From Bog-473 sp963755375 (GTDB lineage: Bacteria > Actinomycetota > Acidimicrobiia > Acidimicrobiales > RAAP-2), in the NCBI GenBank assembly GCA_963755375.1, contig CAVWKG010000016.1:1860001-1924000 (forward strand): 64,000 bases of DNA, written 5' to 3'. Below the pieces are notes generated by a model. That model was not told the origin of the DNA. It saw only the letters and a program-made list of their open reading frames with translations, and ran no database searches. The position numbers and the translations under genes were made by a program. Shown one piece after another: positions 18,137 through 27,874 of the stretch; the first letter of the stretch is position 1; every line of letters begins with the position of its first letter.

Positions 18137-18932
18137 TCAGGGGTTCGCTGCCACGCGGACGATGGCGAGGCGCGTGCGGCCTGGGCTCACCCGGTAAGTG
18201 GGGTCTGTGCCGTGGTCATGAGCGATGAAGGCTTGGTCGTCTTCTGACGGAACGAAGCCGAGATGCGATCGAGGAAGCGGTGCAGGGTCGCCCGGCAGCT
18301 TGCACGCCACGCTCAGGATTCTGCTGTGCGGCTGCCGCAAGGGATGGCGTCATGGCTGGCGGCAATTTAGCAAACCAAAGTCGATTTGAACGGGCAACCG
18401 AACGGTCGTCGGAGATCAAAGGAGAGGCCTCCCAGGGAATCTGCGCAGGTCTCCCGTGCAGGGCCGGAGATCCGGGAACGGCAGTACCGACGTCGCGTGC
18501 CGACGACGTCCACCTCAGGCAAGTGGACCGCGTTCCGCAGACCGTCCGTGGAGAACCCGTTGCAGTGCCAGGGCCGACAGCAGGTCGAGCCTCGGGTCGT
18601 GCCGCGTCGATGTCGACGATGAGCATCCGATGCCTGTCGGAGTGGGAGGTTTCGCCCCGTGCTCACTGCTGGCCGAACCCTGCCCGGGAGGTACGTGCCG
18701 AGGTGCACCGGGCGCCGCCCAGGATGGGATACCGACCTTCCGTCGCGAGCTCCCTGGGCTTGGGAGGAGAAACCCGCACGCGCACGCTCGCAGCCCTCAG
18801 GGGCCGGGGGCAGCACGCCGGACCAATTTGGGGCTTCGCCGACCCGGGTTCCCGGCATCCTCTAACATTGGGTCTTCGTATGGGAGCTTGCCGGAGCTTG
18901 CTCACGTAGCGCAGACCGAGGAGAGGCCGAGT
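18137..18932. other. About 800 bp without a confirmed gene
   Basis: A minus-strand open frame at 18137-18340 ends in LGFVPSEDDQAFIAHDHGTD, which has a natural amino-acid make-up and could be the tail of a decayed gene preceding the membrane protein. Upstream of it (18340-18860) all frames are Arg/Ser/Pro-rich and carry no family motif. The right end holds the promoter and ribosome-binding site of the dehydrogenase. Confidence 0.35.
18863..18868 (+). promoter_or_regulatory. -10 box TAACAT upstream of the nucleotide-sugar dehydrogenase
   Basis: TAACAT lies about 65 nt before ATG 18933, leaving a leader that contains GAGGAGAGG as ribosome-binding site, unlike the leaderless genes elsewhere in the window. 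Confidence 0.35.
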
Positions 18933-20123
18933 ATGAGTTTCGAGCGGGACGTGGTCATCGTCGGGGGCTGCGGCCACGTGGGGCTGCCCCTGGGCTTGGC
19001 ATTCGCCGACCGTGGTCTGAATGTCGCCCTCTTCGACCTCAACAGCGATGCCGTCGACCAGGTGAAGAGCGGCGTCATGCCGTTCGCCGAGGCGGGTGCC
19101 GACGAGGTGCTCCAGCGGGTCGTGGGGAACCGCTTGATCGCGACGACGGATCCGGGCGTCGTGGGCACTGCCGAGAACGTGGTCATCGTGATCGGCACCC
19201 CGGTCGACGAGCACCTCAATCCCGATCCCAACGCGGTGTCGCAGGCAGTGCGCAAGATGGGTGATGCACTGCGGGATGGCCAGTTGCTGGTGCTGCGGTC
19301 GACCGTCTACCCCGGGACCACCGCCCTCGTCGAAGCGACGGTCGCCAAACTCGGCAAGTCCATCGACGTCGCGTTCTGTCCCGAGCGGATCGCCGAGGGC
19401 AAGGCCATGACCGAGCTCTTCGAGCTCCCGCAGATCGTGTCAAGCCGGCAGCCGGCCGCGCTCGACCGGGCAGAGAAGCTCTTCCGCAACCTGGCGTCCC
19501 AGATGGTCCGGATGCAACCCGAAGAGGCGGAGCTGGCCAAGCTCTTCACCAACACCTGGCGGTACATACGGTTCGCCACGGCCAACCAGCTGTTCATGAT
19601 GGCCAACGACTTCGGCCTCGACTACGAGCGCATCCGGGCGGGTCTGACATTCGACTATCCGCGGGCGAGCGATCTGCCTGGCGCGGGCTTCGCTGCGGGC
19701 CCTTGTCTCCTGAAGGACACGATGCAGCTGGCTGCTTTCAACAACAACAACTTCGTCCTGGGTCATGCGGCGATGATGGTCAACGAGGGGCTCCCGCTCT
19801 ACATGGTGTCACGACTCGAGAGAACGTACCCCCTCTCGACGATGACGGTCGGCCTGCTCGGCATGTCGTTCAAGGCGGAGTCAGACGACATCCGTTCGAG
19901 CCTCAGCTACAAGCTCAAGCGTCTCCTTCGATTCAAGGCGAAGGAGGTCCTCTGCCACGATCCGTACGTGACGGTGGACTCGGATCTTTCTCCCTTGGAG
20001 GAGGTGATCGAGCGGTCTGATCTGCTGATCCTGTCCACGCCGCATCACGTCTACGAGGGGCTGCAGGTGGACGTACCGCTCATCGACATCTGGGGGACTT
20101 TCGGGAACGGAACGGTCCTGTGA
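18933..20123 (+). CDS. Nucleotide-sugar dehydrogenase, UDP-ManNAc/UDP-GlcNAc dehydrogenase type
   Basis: NAD-dependent two-step oxidation of a UDP-sugar C6 alcohol to the uronate. Motifs: VVIVGGCGHVGLPLGLAFAD (Rossmann), IGTPVDEHLNPDPN, LRSTVYPGTT, FCPERIAEGKAM, NTWRYIRFATANQLFMMAN, and AGPCLLKDTMQL with the catalytic Cys near residue 257; the C-terminal UDP-binding domain has LLGMSFKAESDDIRSS. PERIAEGKA and the CLLKD form favour the WecC/WbpA group over UDP-glucose dehydrogenase. 396 residues, intact. Its stop overlaps the following glycosyltransferase start (GTGA). Confidence 0.9.
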   Translation: MSFERDVVIVGGCGHVGLPLGLAFADRGLNVALFDLNSDAVDQVKSGVMPFAEAGADEVLQRVVGNRLIATTDPGVVGTAENVVIVIGTPVDEHLNPDPNAVSQAVRKMGDALRDGQLLVLRSTVYPGTTALVEATVAKLGKSIDVAFCPERIAEGKAMTELFELPQIVSSRQPAALDRAEKLFRNLASQMVRMQPEEAELAKLFTNTWRYIRFATANQLFMMANDFGLDYERIRAGLTFDYPRASDLPGAGFAAGPCLLKDTMQLAAFNNNNFVLGHAAMMVNEGLPLYMVSRLERTYPLSTMTVGLLGMSFKAESDDIRSSLSYKLKRLLRFKAKEVLCHDPYVTVDSDLSPLEEVIERSDLLILSTPHHVYEGLQVDVPLIDIWGTFGNGTVL

Positions 20124-20865
20124 AGCCACAGGTCTCGGTGATCGTCCTGGCCTACAACGAGGGTGAGGCGATCGTGCCGTGCCTCGAGCGCATCCTCACC
20201 TCGGTGGAACTGCCATGCGAAGTCCTGGTGGTCTACGACTCGCCCGAAGACACGACGGTCCCGTGGATCGAGAAGTGCCAACGTGCGGATCCGCGGGTGG
20301 TCCCGTGCTCAACCTCTACGGCAAGGGTCCGGCGCGTGCGATCCGATTCGGATTTGCGCAAGCCGCCGCCGATGTCGCCGTGGTGACGATGGCGGACGGC
20401 TGTGACGATCCGATGCAGATCGACGCCCTCGCCCGACTGGTCGAGCGGGGTGTCGCCATCGCTGCGGCCTCCCGTTACGCCGTGGAGGACGACAGATCGG
20501 CGGGCCGTTCTTGAAGAGCTGGCTGTCACGGACCGCCGGGGTCACCCTGCATCTCTTGGCTCGGGTCGGCACCGCGACGGCACCAACTCGTTCAAGGCCT
20601 ACTCGACTGAGTTCGTCCAATCGGTGGGCATCGATTCCGACGAAGGGTTCGAGGTAGGTCTCGAGCTGGTCGCGAAGGCTCGGCGCCTCCGCCTTCCAGT
20701 GGCGGAGATCCCGACGATCTGGCTCGAGCGCACGAGCGGGCAATCCAACTTCAAGCTGCGGAAGTGGCTGCCTCACTACCTCCGGTGGTATGCTACGCCT
20801 TCGGGCCGAAGCTGACCGTCGAGCAGGTTCGCAGCGATCGGGACCCAACCCGGGGTGCTTCCTGA
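20120..20865 (+). pseudogene. GT2 glycosyltransferase (dolichyl-phosphate-mannose-synthase-like), four frameshifts
   Basis: The parts read VSVIVLAYNEGEAIVPCLER, VLVVYDSPED, then VLNLYGKGPARAIRFGFAQA, VVTMADGCDDP (DxD-like), VAIAAASRY, then GGPFLKSWLSRTAGVTLHLL, DGTNSFKAYS, EGFEVGLELVAKA and ERTSGQSNFKLRKWLPHYLRW, the full DPM1-type core in order. Frame changes are near 20300, 20500, 20580 and 20793, all the same sense (one base missing each). An added C at 20300 and 20580 and an added G at 20793 restore PVLNLYG, GTRDGTNS and YGYAFGPK. Stop at 20863-20865. Begins inside the dehydrogenase stop, so co-transcribed. Confidence 0.75.
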
Positions 20866-20935
20866 GCCTTTGCAACTCCGGCACTTCCCGACCGTCCTCT
20901 AAGTTCCTTTCAACAGGCACAAGGAGTGGTGATCA

Positions 20936-21962
20936 ATGGCGACCGTACTGGTCAGCGGTTCGGCTGGCTTCATCGGTGGGTACGTGGTGGAGGAGCTGCT
21001 CCGTCGCGGTCACGAGGTGGTGGGGATCGACAACCTCTCGAAGTACGGCAGGGTCACGAAGTCCTACGACGACCATCGGTCCTACACGTTCGTGGAAGGG
21101 GACGCCCGGGACGTCGACTTGATGACGAAGCTGCTGTTGGACTGCGACCATTTCATTGCGGGCGCCGCGATGATCGGCGGGATCTCCTACTTTCACACCT
21201 ATGCCTATGACCTGCTGGCCACCAACGAGCGCATCATCGCCACGTCGTGCGACGCGGCGATCGAGGCTCACCACGCGGGTCGGCTGCAAAAGGTGACGTA
21301 CCTCTCGTCCTCCATGGTGTTCGAGTCGGCCACCTCATGGCCATCGGCCGAGGGGCAGGTGCACGAGATCCCGCCACCGATCTCGTCGTACGGGTTCCAA
21401 AAGCTGGCCGTCGAGTACTTCGCACGCGCGGCGCACTCCCAGTACGGACTTCCTTTCACCATTCTGCGCCCGTTCAACTGTGTCGGGATCGGAGAGCGGA
21501 GGGCCTTGGGCGACGTCGAAATCCTCTCCGGGAACGTGAGCCTGGCCATGAGTCATGTCGTCCCGGACCTCGTCCAAAAGGTGCTGAAGGGCCAGGACCC
21601 ATTGCATCTCCTCGGTGACGGCAGTCAGATCCGTCACTACACCTACGGAGGAGACCTCGCGGAGGGGATCGTCACGGCCATGGAACGTCCGGAGGCAGTG
21701 AATGAGGACTTCAATCTCTCGACCGCCACATCGACGACAGTCCTCGAGCTTGCCGAGATCATCTGGAAGAAGATCCGGGGGGAGGACTCGGAGTTTCGTT
21801 ACGTGGCTGACACTCCCTTTGAGCACGATGTTGCACGTCGTATCCCGGCCACCGAGAAGGCGGCGCGCGTGCTCGGGATTCGAGGCGAAAACGTCCCTGA
21901 GCGACATGCTCGACGAGGTGATCCCGTGGATCAAGCACGCCATGGAAGAGGGAGCGATCTGA
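20936..21962 (+). pseudogene. NAD-dependent epimerase/dehydratase (extended SDR), one late frameshift
   Basis: Nucleotide-sugar epimerase or dehydratase. VLVSGSAGFIGGYVVEELL is the NAD motif; YLSSSMVFE, SYGFQKLAVEYFAR (Tyr and Lys of the active site), ILRPFNCVGIGE and GDGSQIRHYTYGGDLAEGI follow. The frame changes near 21887; the continuation KTSLSDMLDEVIPWIKHAME gives the expected C-terminus and stops at 21960-21962, whereas the original frame would run on to 22009 with Arg-rich residues. ATG 20936 has AAGGAG 9 nt upstream and a TAAGTT box at 20900-20905. It probably acts with the adjacent UDP-sugar dehydrogenase. Confidence 0.85.
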
Positions 21963-22351
21963 GGAGGCGCTGGGCGCTCAGCCGAGCACCCGCTGACGAC
22001 CCAACCTAAGCGGAGTTTCCAGCATACTCGCGACTCTGAATCCGGATCGATTCGACCGGCCACCCGATCGTCCTTTTCCTCGATTGCTGGCACCAACAGG
22101 GTCTCTGCATCCTGCATCCTGCGGCATGCCGTGCCGGCGCTCTTAGGCTGGACCTGTCACGGTTGTCGAGTCAGACTGAAGCGGGGTTCCTCCGCTCTTG
22201 ACTGGGACTCCTTGACGTGTCAGCACTCGTCCACACATTCTGCTCAAGAGGAGCCCTATCGCGCACACCGAGACGATCATCAGCTGACTATGCCCGAGTC
22301 TGTGGTTATCGCGATGCCCGGTTGTGCGTCGTGAAATCCGAGGCCGGGCGC
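21963..22351. other. Intergenic region between convergent genes, nothing recognised
   Basis: About 390 bp with short open frames only and no family motif; it contains no clear hairpin terminator. Confidence 0.4.
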
Positions 22352-23974
22352 TCAGGCAATGACGAACCATAGGACTGACGTAGCGAAGAGACAGAACGCC
22401 AGCGGTCGCCACAGGTAGGACGTCGTCAGGGCCGTCAGTGCGATGAACAGAATGACGGCCGCATATGGACTCTGATGGAGGAACGTCGAACTCATCAAGC
22501 CATCCCCGAAGAGCAAGAGCACCCACGCCATCACCGACACGGCGACGAAGCCAAACAGGGGGCCCGTTCGCCCGAGCGCGCCGCGTACACGAGGGGTCGC
22601 AAGGCCGAGCAATCCGAACACCATCGGGCCAGCAGCCGAGGACAGAGAGGTGATGCTCGCCACACGGAAGTCGCCTACCCAGCCGAACCACTCAGGATCA
22701 GCGATGAACGAGCGCCACCACCTCCAGGGGGTGAAGAGGTTTTCGACGTTGAACAGCTTGTTAGCGAAGAGCGAGAGCACCGGGCGGTCGGTGTACTGGT
22801 GTGTCAGATCCGAAATGAACAAATTGCGGTCGGGATCGTAGATACCCGCCAGCATCCACTTGAGGAGGCGGTCACCTGGAGGAGCGACGAATCGCTGATA
22901 CATGATCCATGGCAGGTAGAGGGCCGCCGCCGCACCTCCCGCGAGCAACACCGCCCGGCTCGTACGGCGCAGCCTAAGTGCAAAGGGCAGCAACGCCAGC
23001 ACCGAGAACACGATTCCCCCGTGCGAGAGCAAGCCCAGGGTGGCCAGGACGGCCACCAACACGATGGAACCATCATCGAGGCACACGAGCAGAGCGGCCA
23101 GGACAAAGGTACCCGCAAGCATCTTCGGCCAGACGTAGATCGTGTTGAAGAACATCTCACCCGTGCAGGCAGTGGCGACCACAACGAGCGCCACGCGTAG
23201 CTCTGAATGCATCCGTGATCGGAGTAGTAACCAGAGCGCCGGGACCCAGGTTGCCTGTAGCGCCGTCCCAGAAGCTGATACCCGAGTGCCCTACTTCGCA
23301 AGACGGGAAAAAGTTCGAGGACGAATCCCGTCTGCAAGGGGGGACGGTCGCTAGTCAACCAGTTGCTGGTCAGCACGGAGCGAAGTGATCCACGCGCCGC
23401 GAGTCTCTCGGCGAACAGGAACGGGAGGGTGTTGTCCGGAGCAAGCCAGTATCGGTAGGAATTCGCGATCACCGCATCCCGGCGCGCCCACCGTGGGCCC
23501 AAAAGACCCCCGCGAGGCCGCCCTGGGCGTAAGCGAAACCCGTGAACGCCAGCGCGACAAGAACACCAAGCAGCAACGGTGCTGCTAGTTCGCGATCACG
23601 CAGCACAGCACGCGGCGATGTGACACTGATAGCAGCGAGGCTGAGGAAGAAGGCCGTGAGGCCGAACACTCGTCCGAGATCCGGAGACGCGAACCACGCC
23701 CAGAAGTCGACGAACGCAACCGCGCCCGAGCCCACCAACACCAGACTGAAACGGGTGGACATCCGCGTCGTCGTCCGTCTCGACACGACGGCGAGCGTTG
23801 CAACGCCTGGCACCCCGACAACGATGATTCTCCGGCCAGCGTTAGCACCACGGCCAGGGCACGTGAAGCAGGATCGGCGAGGGACATTCGGTTTCCGACA
23901 AAGACTGCCAGCAGGGCGACCACGCCCACGGCCGGCCACAACGCTCGATCCCTCACCATCCCGGCCGACAGCAT
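22352..23974 (-). pseudogene. Large multi-pass membrane protein (GT-C-like), about three frameshifts
   Basis: Pieces in successive frames give one ~540-residue membrane protein: WPAVGVVALLAVFVGNRMSL near ATG 23974, then FSLVLVGSGAVAFVDFW, LGRVFGLTAFFLSLAAISV, LLLGVLVALAFTGFAYAQGG, then ANSYRYWLAPDNTLPFLFAE (an extracytoplasmic loop), then IYVWPKMLAGTFVLAALLVC, and at least five more helices to the C-terminus at 22352. Longest intact frame 22352-23212. The layout, helices plus a long first loop and YRYWLAPDNTLP, is like O-antigen or glycan GT-C/polymerase-type membrane proteins, but no diagnostic motif is seen. The function is not assigned. Confidence 0.55.
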
Positions 23975-24319
23975 CCCAGGTTCTCAGTCCTCGGCAGCGG
24001 ACTGCCATCTCGTGGTGCAAACGCCTCAGCGAAGTCTCACCCTTTCACGGCAAATGGCCGCGCCTGCCCCAGCGGCGCCTCCGTTCCCGGTGTCGCAGGC
24101 CACCCGGCCGGGGTCCCCGCTCGCGGAGGCCTGCGCGGCGTTTCTGGGCCGCCGCGGCGTCGGGCCCTCTCTCCCCACTGCGGACATTGGGCGGCTCACG
24201 GTGTCGTCATCGGCGGCACCGATGGTTGAGGTGCCCTCGAGCAGGGTGTATAGCTGAAGCCGCCACTTGGTTACGGGGATGGGTCCCTCCGGAGGAGGGC
24301 TACCATCGGCGGTTCCCTT
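23975..24319. other. Intergenic region between divergent genes
   Basis: About 345 bp, GC-rich, no supported gene. A TACCAT box at 24301-24306 lies 13 nt before TTG 24320 and may be the -10 of the methyltransferase gene. Confidence 0.4.
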
Positions 24320-25139
24320 TTGAAAGCTGGCCGAGGAGGGCCACTGCGATGGCTATCGAGAACCCTGGGAGGTGACATTCCCGACGGTTTCGACGCGGCG
24401 TACTACCTGATGGTGTACGGCGACGTCGCGGAAGCCGGGATGGATCCGCATGACCACTACAGGCGGTTTGGCCGTGCCGAAGGACGGGGTGGAGTTCCGC
24501 CCGGCGCCATTCATCCGGCAGAACAAGAGATGCGAGACCGGTATGACTTCATGGCCAAGGCATTCAATGCCATCGCGGTCAATGGGATCGATGGCGACTA
24601 TCTGGAGTTCGGGGTGGCCCACGGTAAGACGATGTGGGCGGCATGGAGCGCCGCGGGCACTGGGCCTGAGCCCACACCTCTGGGCCTTCGATTCCTTCGA
24701 GGGACTGCCCGAACCGATCTCAGATGTGGATGCCGGACACCCATCCTGGCAAAAGGGAAGATATGCCGTCACCCAGGACCGTTTCCGAACCAACCTGCGG
24801 TCGATGGGTGTCGCGGACGCGGACCTTTCCGTCATTCCCGGCTTCTTCTCCAACTCATTGGCCATGGCGCGTCGCCGCGAACTGCCGACCAAGGTCGCCC
24901 TGGCCTACGTCGACTGCGATATGTACGCTTCGACCGTTGAGGTTCTTGACTACCTCAAGGACATCTTGGCAACGGGATCAATCGTCGCCTTCGATGATTG
25001 GTTCTGCTGGTCCCCCATCGGGCCTTCCGGTGAGCAGCTCGCACTCGAAGAAGTCTTGCGGTCTGCTCCGGACCTGCAGTTCAACTCGTACATCCGTTTG
25101 GATGGCACGGCATGTCCTTCTTCAGTCACGCGGCTTGAC
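24320..25139 (+). pseudogene. TylF/macrocin-O-methyltransferase-like protein, two frameshifts
   Basis: Begins with a short segment FDAAYYLMVYGDVAEAGMDP then HYRRFGRAEGR, a repeat-like motif seen in glycan-synthesis proteins, followed by a TylF-type methyltransferase: DYLEFGVAHGKTMWAAWSAA (motif I), then in a new frame LWAFDSFEGLPEP, VALAYVDCDMYASTVEVLDY and FDDWFCW (metal-binding Asp/Asp), and finally GWHGMSFFSHAA in a third frame, ending at TGA 25137. Frame changes are near 24680 and 25100. TTG 24320 is the only plausible start. The target is probably a sugar hydroxyl. Confidence 0.75.
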
Positions 25140-25187
25140 CGCTCTTCGACACGGGCCATGACCGGCAGGACAAGCGGCCAGAGGAGC

Positions 25188-26249
25188 TCAGCCGAGCACC
25201 AGCTGCCCGCCGGCGTAGTCGAGGACGACCCACCCGTAGCGCCTGAGCTGGTCCGAACCCAACAGCCCCTGGGTACCGGACAGGCCGATGGTGCCGAAAT
25301 CAGTGGAGCCGATCAGTTGGGGATGGAGGGCCAGCCCCGGCACGGTCCACGGTCCGCTGTGCACCAGTGGGACCGTGATGACCGAGCACACCGTGGACTG
25401 GCGCTGCGCCAGGTCGGATCCCCTCAGCGCCTGGGCCCTGCTGACCGAGGAGGACACGACGCTCTGCGACGAGCCCGTGTCGACCACGAAGTCGCGCCTT
25501 GGGCCACCATCGAAGCGGACGGCCACGCTGAGCGACACGTCACCGGGTTTCGGGGTCACTGTGAGCGGCACCGTCGTCCCGCCCTCACCTTGCAGCAACA
25601 CCGGCGGCGGCGGGCCCTTCGGGCCGGTGTAAGGCGAGGACTGTGCGAGCGGCGCGCCCTCCGGGCCGGGCAGGACGAGGGAACCAGCATCGAAGTCGAT
25701 GCGGACCCCGCCGAAACGAGACAGGACGTCAGAACCGAGCAGGCCGTCGGGCTCACCCTTCCCGCCCATCTGGGGCAGCGTGGCCGCCGTGAGCTGCTGC
25801 GACGCCAGGGGCACCCCGTCGAGCGACCAGGCACCCACCGAGACCGGCCGGGCGGCGCCGGTGCACCCGACGCCGGCAAATTCGCTCTCCGGACCGGCGG
25901 ACGCCAGATGCAGGCGGTGTGCGAGCCCTGCATCAATGGTCGACTGCCCGGCCCCCGAGTCGAGGACGAAGGGGTACGGACCCTGGCTGCCGATGCACAC
26001 ATCCGCCGACTCCGCGACCTGTCCGGCCACGACACTGACGGTGAGCGGCACCTTCTCTCCTCCGCCGGCCAGGGCGTTCGCCCCGCTACATCCGGTGGTC
26101 CGCGGCGGTAGCGCGAACGTGACCTGAGGCTCGACGTGCACCGCGGCGTGCGGCCGGGGCCCGCTCACGGCCGCCGCCAGGACGAGTGCCAGCACCGTGA
26201 TCCCGACGGCCACCAGCGCGGCAATGAGCAAACCCCGGTGCCCGCGCAA
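25188..26249 (-). CDS. Membrane-anchored protein with two retropepsin-like aspartic protease domains
   Basis: 353 residues. One N-terminal helix (LLIAALVAVGITVLALVLAA, residues 7-28) anchors it with the rest outside. Two clan-AA half-domains follow: the first has FVLDSGAGQST with Asp97, PDGLLGSDVLSRFG and FDAGSL; the second has FVVDTGSSQSV with Asp257, TQGLLGSDQLRRYG and LDYAGGQLVL. Each half has the D(S/T)G motif and the downstream hydrophobic-Gly, so a single chain could fold as an intramolecular pair like pepsin, or as two independent retropepsins. It closes a seven-gene operon, 4 nt after the GT2 gene. The role in glycan export or processing is unknown. Confidence 0.85.
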   Translation of the reverse strand: MRGHRGLLIAALVAVGITVLALVLAAAVSGPRPHAAVHVEPQVTFALPPRTTGCSGANALAGGGEKVPLTVSVVAGQVAESADVCIGSQGPYPFVLDSGAGQSTIDAGLAHRLHLASAGPESEFAGVGCTGAARPVSVGAWSLDGVPLASQQLTAATLPQMGGKGEPDGLLGSDVLSRFGGVRIDFDAGSLVLPGPEGAPLAQSSPYTGPKGPPPPVLLQGEGGTTVPLTVTPKPGDVSLSVAVRFDGGPRRDFVVDTGSSQSVVSSSVSRAQALRGSDLAQRQSTVCSVITVPLVHSGPWTVPGLALHPQLIGSTDFGTIGLSGTQGLLGSDQLRRYGWVVLDYAGGQLVLG

Positions 26250-26253
26250 CGCC

Positions 26254-27132
26254 CTATCTGCTGACGGCCAACCGGACGGTGGCCACGGCCATGCGGGCCG
26301 CGAGCACCAGTGCCGCCAGAGGCAGCGCGGCGCGGCGCCAGCCCTTGGTGGTCCGGAACGCGAAGCGGAGAGCAGATCGATGATGAGATGCCATCATCCG
26401 GTAGGGGTGCCGCGCCGTGCTGACGCCCTGCACGTGGGTCACCTCCGCGGTCCCGGCGAACCCCACCCCCCAGCCGGCGGCGTGGGCGCGCCAGCACAGG
26501 TCCATGTCCTCGGCGTACATGAAGTACGCCTCGTCGAAGCCGCCGAGCTCCTCCAGAGCACTGCGCCTGACCAAGAAGCACGAGCCGGACACCCACCCGG
26601 CTTCGATCACCACGTCCCCTTCTGGAGTACCGGGGTTGTAACGCAGTGTGAACGGGTTCTCCGGATTGAACAACGCCAGCAGCGCATGCCCGGCGGCATC
26701 CGTGAAAGAGGGAAAGGTGCGCACTGAGGGATAGGTGTCCCCATTCCCAGTGAAGATCCGCGGCCCCACGAGGGCCCAGGCGTGCTCGGACTCCAAGACC
26801 TTGCGCAGCGCGACCAGCGCACCCGAGTGGACGACCAGGTCCGGGTTGCAGACAAGGATCCATTCCGGCGGAGGCGACTCCCCGGCCAGGGCGGCCAATC
26901 CCCGGTTCACCCCAGCGCCGAAGCCGACGTTGCGGCCCGGCCGCACGATCCGGACGGGCTGGGACCGGCCCTCCGACGGGAGGCGCTCCAGGGCGGCGGC
27001 AGCGCTGCCGCCGGCACCGTTCTCCACGACCACCACAGGAGTCGCTCCCTCTTTGACGAGGGACCGGACGCAGCCTTCGAGCAACGATCCGGCGTCGTGG
27101 TCAACGACGATGGCTGCGATCTGGCCGGACAC
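26254..27132 (-). CDS. Glycosyltransferase family 2, WbbL/rhamnosyltransferase type
   Basis: 292 residues, intact. IAAIVVDHDAGSLLEGCVRSL, VVVENGAGGS, RPGRNVGFGAGVNRGLAAL, WILVCNPDLVV (DxD-like) and GGFDEAYFMYAEDMDLCWRA with the catalytic AED are the WbbL-group marks. A weakly hydrophobic C-terminal helix (ALPLAALVLAARMAVATV) suggests membrane association. Being in an operon with rfbB and rfbD, dTDP-rhamnose is the likely donor (inference). Spacing to the upstream GT2 is 7 nt. Confidence 0.92.
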   Translation of the reverse strand: MSGQIAAIVVDHDAGSLLEGCVRSLVKEGATPVVVVENGAGGSAAAALERLPSEGRSQPVRIVRPGRNVGFGAGVNRGLAALAGESPPPEWILVCNPDLVVHSGALVALRKVLESEHAWALVGPRIFTGNGDTYPSVRTFPSFTDAAGHALLALFNPENPFTLRYNPGTPEGDVVIEAGWVSGSCFLVRRSALEELGGFDEAYFMYAEDMDLCWRAHAAGWGVGFAGTAEVTHVQGVSTARHPYRMMASHHRSALRFAFRTTKGWRRAALPLAALVLAARMAVATVRLAVSR

Positions 27133-27139
27133 CCGGGGC

Positions 27140-27874
27140 TCAGTACTCCCGGGTGAAGCGGAATTTAACTAGGGCCTTCAAGGCACCGAACCCGTCGCGC
27201 CACGTGATTTTCTTGCCCTCGCTCGGCTCGCGGCCTGCATAAGAGATTGGCACCTCGTAAATCCGGTGACCGCGCCGGAGCACCTTGGCCGTGATCTCGG
27301 GCTCGAATTCGAATCTGTTGGAGACGATGGTCAACCCCTCGAGGACCTCAGAGTCGAAGAGCTTGTAGCAGGTCTCCATGTCGGAGAGCGTCGAGCTGTA
27401 CAGGATGTTGGTGACCAGCGAAAGCAGACGGTTTCCCATCCAGTGGAGCGGCAGCATGTTCTTGCGCTCACCCGTGAAGCGACTGCCATAGACGACGCGG
27501 GACTTCCCGCGCAGAATCGGGTCGAGCAGCCGCGGCCAGTCGCTGGGGTCGTATTCGAGGTCGGAGTCCTGAATAAGGATGAGGTCGCCACGCGCCTCGG
27601 CCAAGCCGGTGCGGATGGCCGCGCCCTTTCCCTCGTTGGCGTGATGGCGGAGAACCCGAACTGTCGAATCCTCAAGTGCTCGCAGCACCTTTTCGGAGCC
27701 GTCGCTGCTGCCGTCGTCGACCGCGATGATCTGCAGCACGACCGGCAGGTCAACCGCCCGCATGCGCCGGATGACCTCGGCCACGGTCGAACGCTCGTTG
27801 AACACGGGCATGATGACGCTGAGTGTCCGGTAGATCCGGGGCGCCGACACCGGGTTCAGGTCTGCCTCTGTCAT
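27140..27874 (-). CDS. Glycosyltransferase family 2, polyprenyl-phosphate mannosyl/glucosyltransferase type
   Basis: 244 residues, intact. LSVIMPVFNERSTVAEVIRR, IIAVDDGSSDGSE, NEGKGAAIRTGLAEARGDLI, the DxD-type IQDSDLEYDP, and YAGREPSEGKKITWRDGF are classical for DPM1/GtrB-like enzymes that charge polyprenyl phosphate with a hexose. No transmembrane C-terminus, as in the DPM1 class. Its start overlaps the stop of the UDP-glucuronate decarboxylase by 4 nt. A lipid-linked sugar for the GT-C-like membrane proteins nearby would fit (inference). Confidence 0.92.
   Translation of the reverse strand: MTEADLNPVSAPRIYRTLSVIMPVFNERSTVAEVIRRMRAVDLPVVLQIIAVDDGSSDGSEKVLRALEDSTVRVLRHHANEGKGAAIRTGLAEARGDLILIQDSDLEYDPSDWPRLLDPILRGKSRVVYGSRFTGERKNMLPLHWMGNRLLSLVTNILYSSTLSDMETCYKLFDSEVLEGLTIVSNRFEFEPEITAKVLRRGHRIYEVPISYAGREPSEGKKITWRDGFGALKALVKFRFTREY

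Noticed and set aside
18700..18900. A tRNA gene suggested by a GETRTRTLA-like translation near 18780
   Set aside because: The TTCGANNCC arm and a matching acceptor stem are not found.
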